From the NCBI RefSeq assembly GCF_036345995.1, contig NZ_CP107796.1, positions 744,001 through 808,000 of the forward strand: 64,000 bases of DNA, in the 5' to 3' direction. A program made the position numbers and the translations under genes. A model generated the notes under the pieces. It was not told where the DNA came from. It was given only the letters and a program-made list of their open reading frames with translations, and made no database searches. Source of the DNA: Streptomyces sp. NBC_00557 (lineage in GTDB: Bacteria; Actinomycetota; Actinomycetes; Streptomycetales; Streptomycetaceae). How positions within the stretch are numbered: position 1 is the first letter of the stretch; the number at the start of each line of letters is the position of its first letter. This document shows positions 51,108-58,933 of this stretch, in pieces.

Positions 51108-52214
51108 ATGGTGCGGGAGATCCTGCCGGCGCTGGCGCGCTGGCACGCGGCCCGGGTTCCGTTCGGGCTGGCCACGGTCGTCGCGGTCAGCCGCAGCGCG
51201 CCGCGCGGACCGGGGGCCGCGATGGCGGTGGGCCCGGACGACGAGGTCGTGGGCAGCGTGTCCGGAGGCTGTGTCGAGGGCGCGGTGTTCGAGCTCGCGC
51301 AGGAAGTCGTGGCGAGTGGCGCACCGCGGCTGGAGACGTTCGGCTACAGCGACGAGGACGCCTTCGCCGTGGGGCTGACCTGCGGCGGCGAGATCACCCT
51401 GCTGGTGCGGCCGGTGACCGCCGAGTCGGACCCGGCACTCGGTGCGGTCGCCGCGTCGGTCGCCGCGGGCGAGCCGGTGACCGTGGCCACGGTGGTGGAC
51501 GGACCGGCGCGGCGCGGCGCGGCCCTCGCCGTCTGGCCCGACCGGGCGGCCGGCACGCTCGGCACGAACGGCCTCGACGTCGCCGTCACCGCGGACGCGC
51601 GCGGCGAACTCGCGCTCGGCGCCTCGGTGCAACGGCACTACGGGCCGCACGGCGAGCGCCGCGAGGACGCCGTCACCGTGTTCCTCCAGTCGTTCGCGCC
51701 GCCGCCGCGCATGCTGGTGTTCGGCGCGATCGACTACGCGGCGGCGGTGGCCCGGATCGGCGACTTCCTCGGCTACCGCGTCACCGTGTGCGACGCCCGC
51801 CCCGTCTTCGCCACGCCCAAGCGCTTCCCGGCGGCCGTCGAGGTCGTCGTCGACTGGCCGCACCGCTATCTCGCCGGCACGCAGACCGACGACCGCACGG
51901 TGGTCTGCGTCCTCACCCACGACCCGAAGTTCGACGTACCGCTCCTCCAGGAGGCCCTGCGCCGCCCGGCCGCCTACATCGGGGCCATGGGCAGCCGGAA
52001 GACCCATGAGGAGCGGCTCGCCCGGCTCACGGAGGCCGGCCTCTGCCGGGCGGAGCTGTCCCGGCTCCGCTCGCCGCTCGGCCTCGACCTCGGGGCCCGT
52101 ACGCCCGAGGAGGTCGCCGTGTCCGTCGCCGCCGAGATCGTCGCCCTGCGCTGGGGCGGCAGCGGCGCGCCGCTGACCACCACCGCCGGAGCGATCCACC
52201 CGCCCGCCGCCTGA
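51108..52214 (+). CDS. XdhC family protein
   Basis: A 368-residue XdhC/CoxI-family protein. The N-terminal part has RSAPRGPGAAMAVGPD and SVSGGCVEGAVFELA; a Cys-containing LTCGGEI segment follows; the C-terminal Rossmann-like domain has FGAIDYAAAVARIGDFLGY and YIGAMGSRKTHEERL. XdhC binds molybdenum cofactor and helps to insert its sulfurated form into xanthine dehydrogenase-type enzymes. No xanthine dehydrogenase or mobA-like gene is in the window, so its partner must be elsewhere. GAGAGGAGCGG precedes the ATG at 51108. It diverges from the ribosomal protection gene. Confidence 0.92.
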   Translation: MVREILPALARWHAARVPFGLATVVAVSRSAPRGPGAAMAVGPDDEVVGSVSGGCVEGAVFELAQEVVASGAPRLETFGYSDEDAFAVGLTCGGEITLLVRPVTAESDPALGAVAASVAAGEPVTVATVVDGPARRGAALAVWPDRAAGTLGTNGLDVAVTADARGELALGASVQRHYGPHGERREDAVTVFLQSFAPPPRMLVFGAIDYAAAVARIGDFLGYRVTVCDARPVFATPKRFPAAVEVVVDWPHRYLAGTQTDDRTVVCVLTHDPKFDVPLLQEALRRPAAYIGAMGSRKTHEERLARLTEAGLCRAELSRLRSPLGLDLGARTPEEVAVSVAAEIVALRWGGSGAPLTTTAGAIHPPAA

Positions 52215-52622
52215 CGAGCCGCGGAAGAGACCGACCGGGCAGCGGCCGGCCGGAACGGTAACAGCGGCGGGGGCCGCAAGGGGCGCCCTGTTCGGCGCCG
52301 GTCACTGCGCGGAGAGGGCAGGCGCTCGAGCCCCTGGGTGAGCACCCCGCCGAGCAGGGGGCCGGCGGGGAGGGCGAGGCTGCCGACGCCCGCCCACACC
52401 CCGATCGCGCGGGCCGTTCGGCCTCGCCGGGAATGGCCCGGCCGATGAGGGCGAGCGTGCCGGGCAGCAGCAGGGCCGCGCCGGGCGCACCGCGCGCCTG
52501 AGCAGGGTCACGACTGCCTCGGGCATGGGGGACGGGTACCACCCGCCGGACCGCTCAGACGCCGTGCGGTGCACCTCCGGCGTCGTGCGGCGGGGGCCGC
52601 CCGGTGGGACGCGGGGTGCCGC
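52215..52622. other. 408-nt stretch holding only the MFS remnant
   Basis: Between XdhC and the phosphoesterase gene (convergent) there is no intact gene. Apart from the MFS fragment (52300-52542) it is GC-rich sequence without a convincing hairpin or repeat. Confidence 0.5.
52300..52542 (-). pseudogene. frameshifted remnant of an MFS drug transporter (DHA2-like)
   Basis: On the minus strand one frame reads GALLLPGTLALIGRAIPGEAER and the next, after a -1/+1 shift, reads RAIGVWAGVGSLALPAGPLLGGVLTQGL (each given here in pieces: LLLPGTLALIGRAIPGEAER and WAGVGSLALPAGPLLGG). Together these match the TM4-TM5 part of DHA2-family major facilitator exporters. No start, stop or remaining transporter sequence is present on either side, so it is an eroded fragment of about 80 codons. 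Confidence 0.6.
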
Positions 52623-53123
52623 CTAGCGTGGGGGCAGGCGGTGCAGGGTCACGTCGGTGAGCGCGCCGTCGGTGAGGGTCGCGGTGAGGTAGGTGCAGTG
52701 GGGCTGGCGGCGGCGGTCGGTCGGGGAGCCGGGGTTGAGCAGGCGCAGGCCGTTGGGGGCGGTGGTGTCCCAGGGGATGTGGCTGTGGCCGAAGACCAGC
52801 ACGTCGAGGTCGGGGAAGCGGGCGGCGCAGCGGGCCTCGCGGCCCTGGGCGGGGCCGGTTTCGTGCACGACGCCGAAGCGCAGGCCGCCCAGGTCGGCGC
52901 GGGCGACCTCGGGGAGCCGCGCCCGCAGCTCCGGCCCGTCGTTGTTGCCGTACACCGCGACGAGCCGGCGGCTGCGGCTCTCCAGCAGGTCCAGGGTGGC
53001 GGTGTCGACCCAGTCCCCGGCGTGGAACACGACGTCCGCGTGCGGGAGTTCGGCCAGCAGCGGCTCGGGTAGCCGTTTGGCGCGCTTGGGCAGATGGGTG
53101 TCGGACATGAGCAGCAGGCGCAC
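52623..53123 (-). CDS. YfcE/MJ0936-type metallophosphoesterase
   Basis: A 166-residue calcineurin-like phosphoesterase with the motif set of the small YfcE group: MSDTHLP (metal Asp and His), HAGDWVD, YGNNDG (Asn and Asp), VVHETG, FGHSHIP and NPGSPTDRR. Such enzymes hydrolyse phosphodiesters with Mn2+; the natural substrate is unknown. The GTG at 53123 has TAGGCT (53130-53135 on the other strand) ending 6 nt upstream and no ribosome binding site, so it is probably leaderless. That hexamer overlaps the stop codon of the upstream SDR gene. Confidence 0.9.
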   Translation of the reverse strand: MRLLLMSDTHLPKRAKRLPEPLLAELPHADVVFHAGDWVDTATLDLLESRSRRLVAVYGNNDGPELRARLPEVARADLGGLRFGVVHETGPAQGREARCAARFPDLDVLVFGHSHIPWDTTAPNGLRLLNPGSPTDRRRQPHCTYLTATLTDGALTDVTLHRLPPR

Positions 53124-53132
53124 GGCGACAGC

Positions 53133-54143
53133 CTAGGCGGCGCGGGAGGTCAGGCGGCGCAGGCCGCGTGCGGCGCCGAGCAGCGCGACGCCCGCACCGA
53201 GGGCGGTCGCGGCCGGGTGCCGTGCCACGGTCTGCTGCAGGGAGCGCGGGTGGGCGCTGTCGTCGAAGGAGCCGTGCGCGCCGTGGTCCTCGGCGAGGTC
53301 CCGGTCGACGGGGGTGAAGAGGTTGTCCTCGCCGGCGGGCGGGATGCGGTCGGTCTGCTGGGCGTCGAAGCCGGTGCGGGCGAGATAGCGGTCGAGCAGG
53401 GCCGGGACGAGCCGGTTGGCCCAGATGGTGGCCACGGTGCTGGCGCCGACGTAGTACTGCTTGCGGCGCGGGTGGTCGGCCGCGTACAGCACACCGCGGG
53501 CGGCGACCTCCGGCTGGTAGATCGGCGGCACCGGCATGGGGTGCCGGGACAGCCGGGAGCGGACCCATTCGAACTGCGGCGTGTTGACGGCGGGCATCTG
53601 GACGACGGTGACGTGGACGTGGCTGCCGCGGTGCAGCAGTTCGGTGCGCAGGGAGGAGGTGAAGCCGTTGATGGCGTGCTTGGCGCCGCAGTACGCCGAC
53701 TGCAGCGGGATCGACCGCTCCCCGAGGGCCGAGCCGACCTGCACGATGGTGCCCCGGTCGCGGGGCAGCATGCGGCTGAGGGCGGAGCGGGTGCCGTTGA
53801 CGAAGCCGAGGTAGGTGACCTCGGTGATCCGGCGGAACTCCTCGGGGGTGATCTCGTCGAACGGCGCGAAGACGCTCGCGAAGGCGCAGTTGACCCAGAT
53901 GTCGATGGGGCCGAACTCCTTCTCCGCGGCCTCGGCGACGGCCTCGACCTGGGCCTGGTCCGCCACGTCGGCGGGCTGCACGAGCGGGCGTCCGCCGAGG
54001 GCCGCGACCTCGTCGGCCGCCGCCCGCAGGCCGCCCTCGCCGCGCGCGACCAGCACGACGTTCGCGCCGCGCCGGCCGTACAGCCGGGCGGTGGCACGGC
54101 CGATTCCGGCGCTGGCACCGGTGATGACGATGGTCGCGGGCAT
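53133..54143 (-). CDS. SDR family oxidoreductase with C-terminal membrane-type tail
   Basis: A 336-residue short-chain dehydrogenase: TGASAGIGRATARLYGRRGANVVLVARG (NADPH-type: basic residues after strand 2; only parts quoted, TGASAGIGRA and VARGEGG), NCAFAS, the active-site Ser and YCGAKHA (Tyr and Lys), then FTSSLRTELL. A C-terminal tail of about 60 residues has a Gly/Ala-rich hydrophobic stretch (AATALGAGVALLGAARGL) that could associate with the membrane. The ATG at 54143 is the better start because AAGGAG lies 6 nt upstream; ATG 54149 is too close. It lies 46 nt after the GlcD-GlcF fusion on the same strand. Confidence 0.9.
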   Translation of the reverse strand: MPATIVITGASAGIGRATARLYGRRGANVVLVARGEGGLRAAADEVAALGGRPLVQPADVADQAQVEAVAEAAEKEFGPIDIWVNCAFASVFAPFDEITPEEFRRITEVTYLGFVNGTRSALSRMLPRDRGTIVQVGSALGERSIPLQSAYCGAKHAINGFTSSLRTELLHRGSHVHVTVVQMPAVNTPQFEWVRSRLSRHPMPVPPIYQPEVAARGVLYAADHPRRKQYYVGASTVATIWANRLVPALLDRYLARTGFDAQQTDRIPPAGEDNLFTPVDRDLAEDHGAHGSFDDSAHPRSLQQTVARHPAATALGAGVALLGAARGLRRLTSRAA

Positions 54144-54189
54144 GATCATCTCCTTTCGACGGGCTCACTGCATCCGGTGCTGCCGTGTC

Positions 54190-57100
54190 TCATCCCGGGC
54201 GCCGCCGCAGCCGCAGGGCGAGCGCGGTGGCGGCGGGCAGGGCAGCCGTGGCGGCGGCCGTCGCCCAGCGGGCGGCGCGGGAGGGCGGGGCCGGACGGTC
54301 GGCCAGGCGTTCGGGGTGGTCGCTGGGCAGGTTGCCGTCGAGGGCGAGCGCGAGCACCTCGGCGAGGTGCAGGGCGCGGCGGCCGGTGCCGCCCTCCTCG
54401 ATCTGGGTGCGGCAGCTGAAGCCGTCGGCGAGGACCAGGCTGTCGGGCGCGGCGCCCCGGACGGCGGGCAGCACGCCCTGTTCGGCGACGGCCATGGAGA
54501 CCTCGTGGTGGCCGCGTTCGAAGCCGAAGTTGCCAGCGAGTCCGCAGCAGCCCTCGTCGAGGACCTCGGCGTCGAGGTGGGCGCGGCGCATCAGTTCCTC
54601 GTCGGCGCCGGACTTCATGATGGCGTGCTGGTGGCAGTGGGTCTGCACGGTGGCCTGCCGGGCGAGCCGGGGCGGCTCCCAGCCGTCGGGGGCGTGGTGG
54701 ACGAGCTGTTCGGCGAAGGTGCGGACCTGCTTGGCGAGCCGCTGCACGTCCTGGTCGGCGGGCATCAGCTCGGGGGCGTCGGCGCGGAAGACGGCCGTAC
54801 AGGAGGGTTCGAGACCGATGACGGGGGTGCCCGCCTCCAGGTAGGGGCGCAGCACCGCGAGGGTACGGGCCAGCACCTTCTTGGCGATGGCGAGCTGACC
54901 GGTGGAGATCCAGGTCAGGCCGCAGCACACGGGTTCGGTCGGTACGGCCACCCGGAATCCGGCGTCCTCCAGCACCCGTACGGCCGACTTCGCGATCGCG
55001 GGGTGGAAGTAGGTGCTGAAGGTGTCGGGCCACAGCACCACGGTGCGCGGGTCGGCCGGGTCCGGCTCCTGCCGGTCGCGTGCCTTCCACCACTGCACGA
55101 ACGACTCCTCGGCGAACACCGGTGCCGAGCGGGCCTCGTCGACGCCCGCGAGCCGCTTGCCGAGCCGGGCCAGACCGGGCGCGTGCAGCGCGGAGTTGAC
55201 CAGCGAGGGGGCGATCCGGGAGAGCCGGGCCCACACCGGGAGGTAGCCCATGGAGTAGTGGGCGGCCGGGCGGATCCGGCCCTCGTAGTGGTGGGCCATG
55301 AACTCGGCCTTGAGGGTGGCCATGTCGACGCCGGTCGGGCAGTCGGACTTGCAGCCCTTGCAGGCCAGGCACAGGTCGAGTGCGTCGCGTACGGCGGTGG
55401 AGCGCCAGCCGTCCTTGACGGCGGAGTCGGCGTGGCCGTTGAGCATCTCGAACAGCAGCCGGGCCCGGCCGCGGGTGGAGTGCTCCTCCTCCCTGGTGGC
55501 CCGGTAGGAGGGGCACATGACGCCGCCGGAGTGGCTGCGGCAGTTGCCGATGCCGACGCACCGCATCACGGCGCGGTTGAAGGAGTGCTCGTCATCGGGG
55601 AAGTCGAAGTGGGTGGAGGGGGTGGCCGGCCGCCAGCCCGGGCCGAGCCGGAGCTGCCCGTCCACGGGGTTGGGGCGGACGACCTTGCCGGGGTTCATCC
55701 GGTCGCGGGGGTCGAAGAGGGCCTTCAGCTCGCCGAACGCGGTCACCAGCCGCTCGCCGAACATGCGGGTGAGCAGTTCGCCGCGGGACTGCCCGTCGCC
55801 GTGCTCGCCGGACAGCGAGCCGCCGTAGGAGGCGACGAGGTCGGCGGCGCGCTCTACGAAGCGGCGGAAGTGCGCGACGCCGTCGGCGGTGCGCAGGTCG
55901 AAGGGAATGCGGGTGTGGACGCAGCCCTGCCCGAAGTGGCCGTACAGGGACGGGTGGTCGTAGTCGAACTCGTCGAACAGGCCTTTGAGGTCGCGCAGAT
56001 AGTCGCCGAGCCGGTCGGGCGGCACGGCGGAGTCCTCCCAGCCCTCCCAGGTCTCCCGGTCGTCCGGCGGACGCGCGGTGACGCCGAGTCCGGCCTCGCG
56101 GGCCTTGAGCATCTTCTGCTCGCGCTCGGGGTCGTCGGAGAAGGCGATCCTGCTGTCCTTCTCGTCGCGGCCGACGGCGCGCAGCAGGGCGTGCGCCTGT
56201 TCGTCGACGTCCTCCTGGCTGTCGCCGCTGAACTGCAGCATCAGCCAGCTGTCGCCCTCGGGGAGGGCGTTCAGGGAGTCGAGGTAGGCGCCCTCCTCGC
56301 GCATCAGCTGCGCCATCCGGCCGTCCAGCGCCTCGAGTTGGGTGGGCGAGCAGCGTTCGAGCAGCAGCGGCACGTCGTCGGCGGCCGTGCAGATGTCGTC
56401 GTAGCCGAGGACGAGCAGCGACTGGTACGGCGGCACCGGGACGAGGTCGAGTTCGGCGCGCAGGACGGTGACCAGGGTGCCCTCGCTGCCGACGAGCGCC
56501 TTGGCGACGTCGAAGCCGTTCTCGGGCAGCAGGGAGTCGAGGTTGTAGCCGGAGACGCGGCGCGGGATCTTCGGGTAGCCGCGGCGGATGTCGGCGAGGT
56601 ACTCGGTGGCGATGCGGTCGAGGCCGGCGTAGAGCTCGGCGAGCCGGCCGCCGCCGGCGGCGATCCGGGCGCGCTCGTCGGGCGGGGTGGGGCCGACCCA
56701 GGCGCGCTGCCCGTCATAGGTGAGGATCTCCAGCCGCCGGACGTTGTCGACGGTCTTGCCGTAGGCCTGCGCGGAGGCGCCGCAGGAGTTGTTGCCGATC
56801 ATGCCGCCGAGCGCGCAGTGACTGTGCGTCGACGGTTTGGGCCCGAACTGGAGCCCATGGGTGGCGAGTCGGCGGTTGAGTGCATCGAGGACGATCCCGG
56901 GCTCCACCACGCAGGTGCGCCGCTCGGGGTCGACGGAGATGAGCCTGTCGCAGTACTTGCTCCAGTCGATCACCACGGCGGTGTTGGCCGACTGTCCGGC
57001 GAGGCTCGTGCCGCCGCCCCGGGAGAGGACGGGGGCGTCGAACCGCGCGCACACCGACACGGCCCGGGCGCCGTCCTCGACCGTGCGCGGGACGACGACG

Positions 57101-57231
57101 CCGAGCGGGACCTGCCGGTAGTTGGAACCGTCCGTGGCGTAGGCGCCGCGGCTGCCGGCGTCGAAGCGGATCTCGCCGTCCACCTCGCCGCGGAGAGCCG
57201 CCTCGAGGCCGGACATGTCCGAAGCGGTCAT
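54190..57231 (-). CDS. FAD-linked oxidase/Fe-S oxidoreductase fusion (GlcD-GlcF-like)
   Basis: A 1013-residue fusion of the D-lactate/glycolate oxidase type. Residues about 25-210 are a PCMH FAD-binding domain (PLGVVVPRTVEDGA, SRGGGTSLAG), about 240-510 the FAD-oxidase C-terminal domain, about 560-680 a ferredoxin-like part with CVGIGNCRSHSGGVMCPSY and CLACKGCKSDCPTGVD (two 4Fe-4S clusters), and about 760-980 two CCG domains (CCGLTWIS, CCGLAGNFGFERGH). The enzyme should oxidise a 2-hydroxyacid such as D-lactate and pass electrons to the quinone pool at the membrane. AAGGGAG precedes the ATG at 57231. It is divergent from a MarR gene. Confidence 0.93.
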   Translation of the reverse strand: MTASDMSGLEAALRGEVDGEIRFDAGSRGAYATDGSNYRQVPLGVVVPRTVEDGARAVSVCARFDAPVLSRGGGTSLAGQSANTAVVIDWSKYCDRLISVDPERRTCVVEPGIVLDALNRRLATHGLQFGPKPSTHSHCALGGMIGNNSCGASAQAYGKTVDNVRRLEILTYDGQRAWVGPTPPDERARIAAGGGRLAELYAGLDRIATEYLADIRRGYPKIPRRVSGYNLDSLLPENGFDVAKALVGSEGTLVTVLRAELDLVPVPPYQSLLVLGYDDICTAADDVPLLLERCSPTQLEALDGRMAQLMREEGAYLDSLNALPEGDSWLMLQFSGDSQEDVDEQAHALLRAVGRDEKDSRIAFSDDPEREQKMLKAREAGLGVTARPPDDRETWEGWEDSAVPPDRLGDYLRDLKGLFDEFDYDHPSLYGHFGQGCVHTRIPFDLRTADGVAHFRRFVERAADLVASYGGSLSGEHGDGQSRGELLTRMFGERLVTAFGELKALFDPRDRMNPGKVVRPNPVDGQLRLGPGWRPATPSTHFDFPDDEHSFNRAVMRCVGIGNCRSHSGGVMCPSYRATREEEHSTRGRARLLFEMLNGHADSAVKDGWRSTAVRDALDLCLACKGCKSDCPTGVDMATLKAEFMAHHYEGRIRPAAHYSMGYLPVWARLSRIAPSLVNSALHAPGLARLGKRLAGVDEARSAPVFAEESFVQWWKARDRQEPDPADPRTVVLWPDTFSTYFHPAIAKSAVRVLEDAGFRVAVPTEPVCCGLTWISTGQLAIAKKVLARTLAVLRPYLEAGTPVIGLEPSCTAVFRADAPELMPADQDVQRLAKQVRTFAEQLVHHAPDGWEPPRLARQATVQTHCHQHAIMKSGADEELMRRAHLDAEVLDEGCCGLAGNFGFERGHHEVSMAVAEQGVLPAVRGAAPDSLVLADGFSCRTQIEEGGTGRRALHLAEVLALALDGNLPSDHPERLADRPAPPSRAARWATAAATAALPAATALALRLRRRPG

Positions 57232-57309
57232 CTGCGCTCCCTTGTCTTCACCGACCGTGCAAGGTCACCGACGTGCTGCCTGTCCGAGGACGGGCGAGTA
57301 CCCGACAAT

Positions 57310-57345
57310 TGGACAGCCAAGACTGAACAGCTTGAGCTGGACAGT
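57310..57345. promoter_or_regulatory. three TGRACAG repeats at 14-bp period and an embedded palindrome, candidate MarR operator
   Basis: TGGACAG (57310), TGAACAG (57324) and TGGACAG (57338) lie exactly 14 bp apart. Within them ACTGAACAGCT-TG-AGCTGGACAGT (57322-57345) is an inverted repeat matching at 9 of 11 positions. The block lies 16-51 nt upstream of the marR -10-like hexamer TAGGGT (57361), in the divergent marR/GlcD-F region. Autoregulation by the MarR protein is likely. Confidence 0.6.
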
Positions 57346-57372
57346 TACGGCTGCCGGCTTTAGGGTGGCGGC

Positions 57373-57810
57373 ATGGCTGACATCTCCGACTCCGCCGCAC
57401 GGGCCGCGCGCGAGCTGCGCGTGGTGTTCAGCCGGCTGCGGCGCCGTATCCGCGAGGTCGCGCAGGACACCGACCTCAGCCCCTCCCAGGAGTCGGCGCT
57501 CACCCTGGTCGGCAAGCACGGCGCCGCCACGGCCAGCGCGCTGGCCGGCGCCGAGGGCGTACGCCCGCAGTCGATGGCGACCACGCTGTCCGCCCTGGAG
57601 CAGCACGGGCTGATCCGGCGCACCCCCGACCCGGACGACGGCCGCCGCCAGCTGGTCACCCTGACCGACGCCGGGCGGGCCCGGATCGAGGGCAACCGTC
57701 AGGTGCGCGAGGAGTGGCTGGCCCGCGCCTTCCAGGACCGCTACACCGAGCAGGAGCGGCAGACCGTGCTCGCGGCGCTGGAGCTGATGGAACGCCTGTC
57801 GCAGCCATGA
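57373..57810 (+). CDS. MarR family transcriptional regulator
   Basis: A 145-residue winged-helix regulator: LRRRIREVAQDTDLSPSQESALTLVGKHG, then ALAGAEGVRPQSMATTLSALEQHGLIRRTPDPDDGRRQLVTLT as the recognition helix and wing (quoted in pieces: SALEQHGLIRR and DPDDGRRQL), with long dimerisation helices at both ends. TAGGGT ends 6 nt before the ATG and there is no ribosome binding site, so it is leaderless. The divergent 2-hydroxyacid oxidase operon and the repeats between them suggest that it regulates both. Ligands of such regulators are often phenolic or carboxylate compounds, but none is known here. Confidence 0.92.
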   Translation: MADISDSAARAARELRVVFSRLRRRIREVAQDTDLSPSQESALTLVGKHGAATASALAGAEGVRPQSMATTLSALEQHGLIRRTPDPDDGRRQLVTLTDAGRARIEGNRQVREEWLARAFQDRYTEQERQTVLAALELMERLSQP

Positions 57811-58215
57811 CCCGGAGGCCGGCCGCACGCGCCGGGACGGCCTCCCGTCCTTCCCTCCGCCGGCTCCTGCCGCCACCCCCTTGACTGCTCGGGGGCACCC
57901 CGGCCCCAGATGGCGCCTGCGGAGCCCCGCCCGCCGGGACCGGCCGGCTGCACGGCCGGGCCGCAACTTCCCGCTCGCCGGCTCGGCACCGCTGCCGGCG
58001 ATCACCTCGCGGGCACGGCACCGCTGCCGGCGATCACCGCCGGACCGCTCCCGGGCCGGCGCACCGCGGAAACCATCGAACCACCGCAAACTCCGAAAGC
58101 CATCGGAAACCGGAAACCCCAGGACCCCCAGAACGTCCAACCCACCGGAAGCTCCCGATCCCGGAAGCTCCCGGCCCCGGAAACTCCCGACCCAGTCGAA
58201 AGGCCTGACCGACTC
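57811..58215. other. 405-nt intergenic region with direct repeats
   Basis: There is a perfect direct repeat of about 21 nt (GGCACCGCTGCCGGCGATCAC) in two copies 36-37 nt apart around 57985-58040, and from about 58150 to 58200 a short repeat (CCGGAAGCTCCCG and variants) in three copies. No gene is supported. Confidence 0.5.
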
Positions 58216-58800
58216 ATGTCGCTCACCACGCTCGACCCCCGTACCGCCCTCGTCGCGATCGACCTGCAGAACGGCATCGTCGGCATGCCCGTGCAGCCGC
58301 ACGCGGCCTCCGACGTCGTCTCCCGCACCGCCGAACTCGCCGACGCCTTCCGCGCCAAGGGGCTGCCCGTGGTCCTGGTCCGGGTCTCCTTCGCGCCCGA
58401 CTGGGCCGACGCCGTCCCCGGCCGCACCGAGCGCCAGGCACGGGGCCTCGCCTTCCCCGACGGCTGGGACGTCATCACCGACGAGCTGAACGGCCACCCC
58501 GGCGACATCCGCGTCACCAAGCACAACTGGAGCGCCTTCCACGGCACCGACCTGGACGTGCAGCTGCGCCGCCGCGGCGTCACCCAGATCGTGCTCACCG
58601 GCATCGCCACCAGCATCGGCGTGGAGTCCACCGCCCGTGACGCCTACGCCCACGGCTACCACGTCACCCTCGCGACCGACGCGATGGCCGACGCCGACGC
58701 CGAGGCGCACGCCAACAGCGTCGAGCGGATCTTCCCGCGGCTCGGCGAGAGCGGCACCACCGCCGAGATCCTGGAGCTGCTCGCCAAGACCCACGCCTGA
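58216..58800 (+). CDS. isochorismatase-family hydrolase
   Basis: A 194-residue cysteine-hydrolase fold protein: LVAIDLQNGIVGM with the catalytic Asp, RVTKHNWSAFHGT with the Lys, and VLTGIATSIGVESTARDAYAHGYHV. The residue at the nucleophile position reads Ser (ATSIGVE), where catalytic isochorismatase-like amidohydrolases have Cys. True isochorismatases also lack this Cys, so a hydrolase using water, or an isochorismatase-like function, is possible. AAAGG lies 11 nt before the ATG at 58216, which is somewhat far. It is about 400 nt downstream of marR on the same strand. Confidence 0.88.
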   Translation: MSLTTLDPRTALVAIDLQNGIVGMPVQPHAASDVVSRTAELADAFRAKGLPVVLVRVSFAPDWADAVPGRTERQARGLAFPDGWDVITDELNGHPGDIRVTKHNWSAFHGTDLDVQLRRRGVTQIVLTGIATSIGVESTARDAYAHGYHVTLATDAMADADAEAHANSVERIFPRLGESGTTAEILELLAKTHA

Positions 58801-58933
58801 CCGTGCGGCCCTGTGACCCGTGCGGCGGAGCGGGGGTGCCCGCACACCGCCGCGCGGGTCCGGGTTAGCATTCGGCCACGCCCACCCGTGCCACCCAGGC
58901 AACGGGAAGCGAACAGAGGGGGCTTGGAACCGG

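Noticed and set aside
53815..57363. An 1182-codon plus-strand frame
   Set aside because: It is the shadow of the GlcD-GlcF fusion on the minus strand, whose Fe-S and FAD motifs are convincing.
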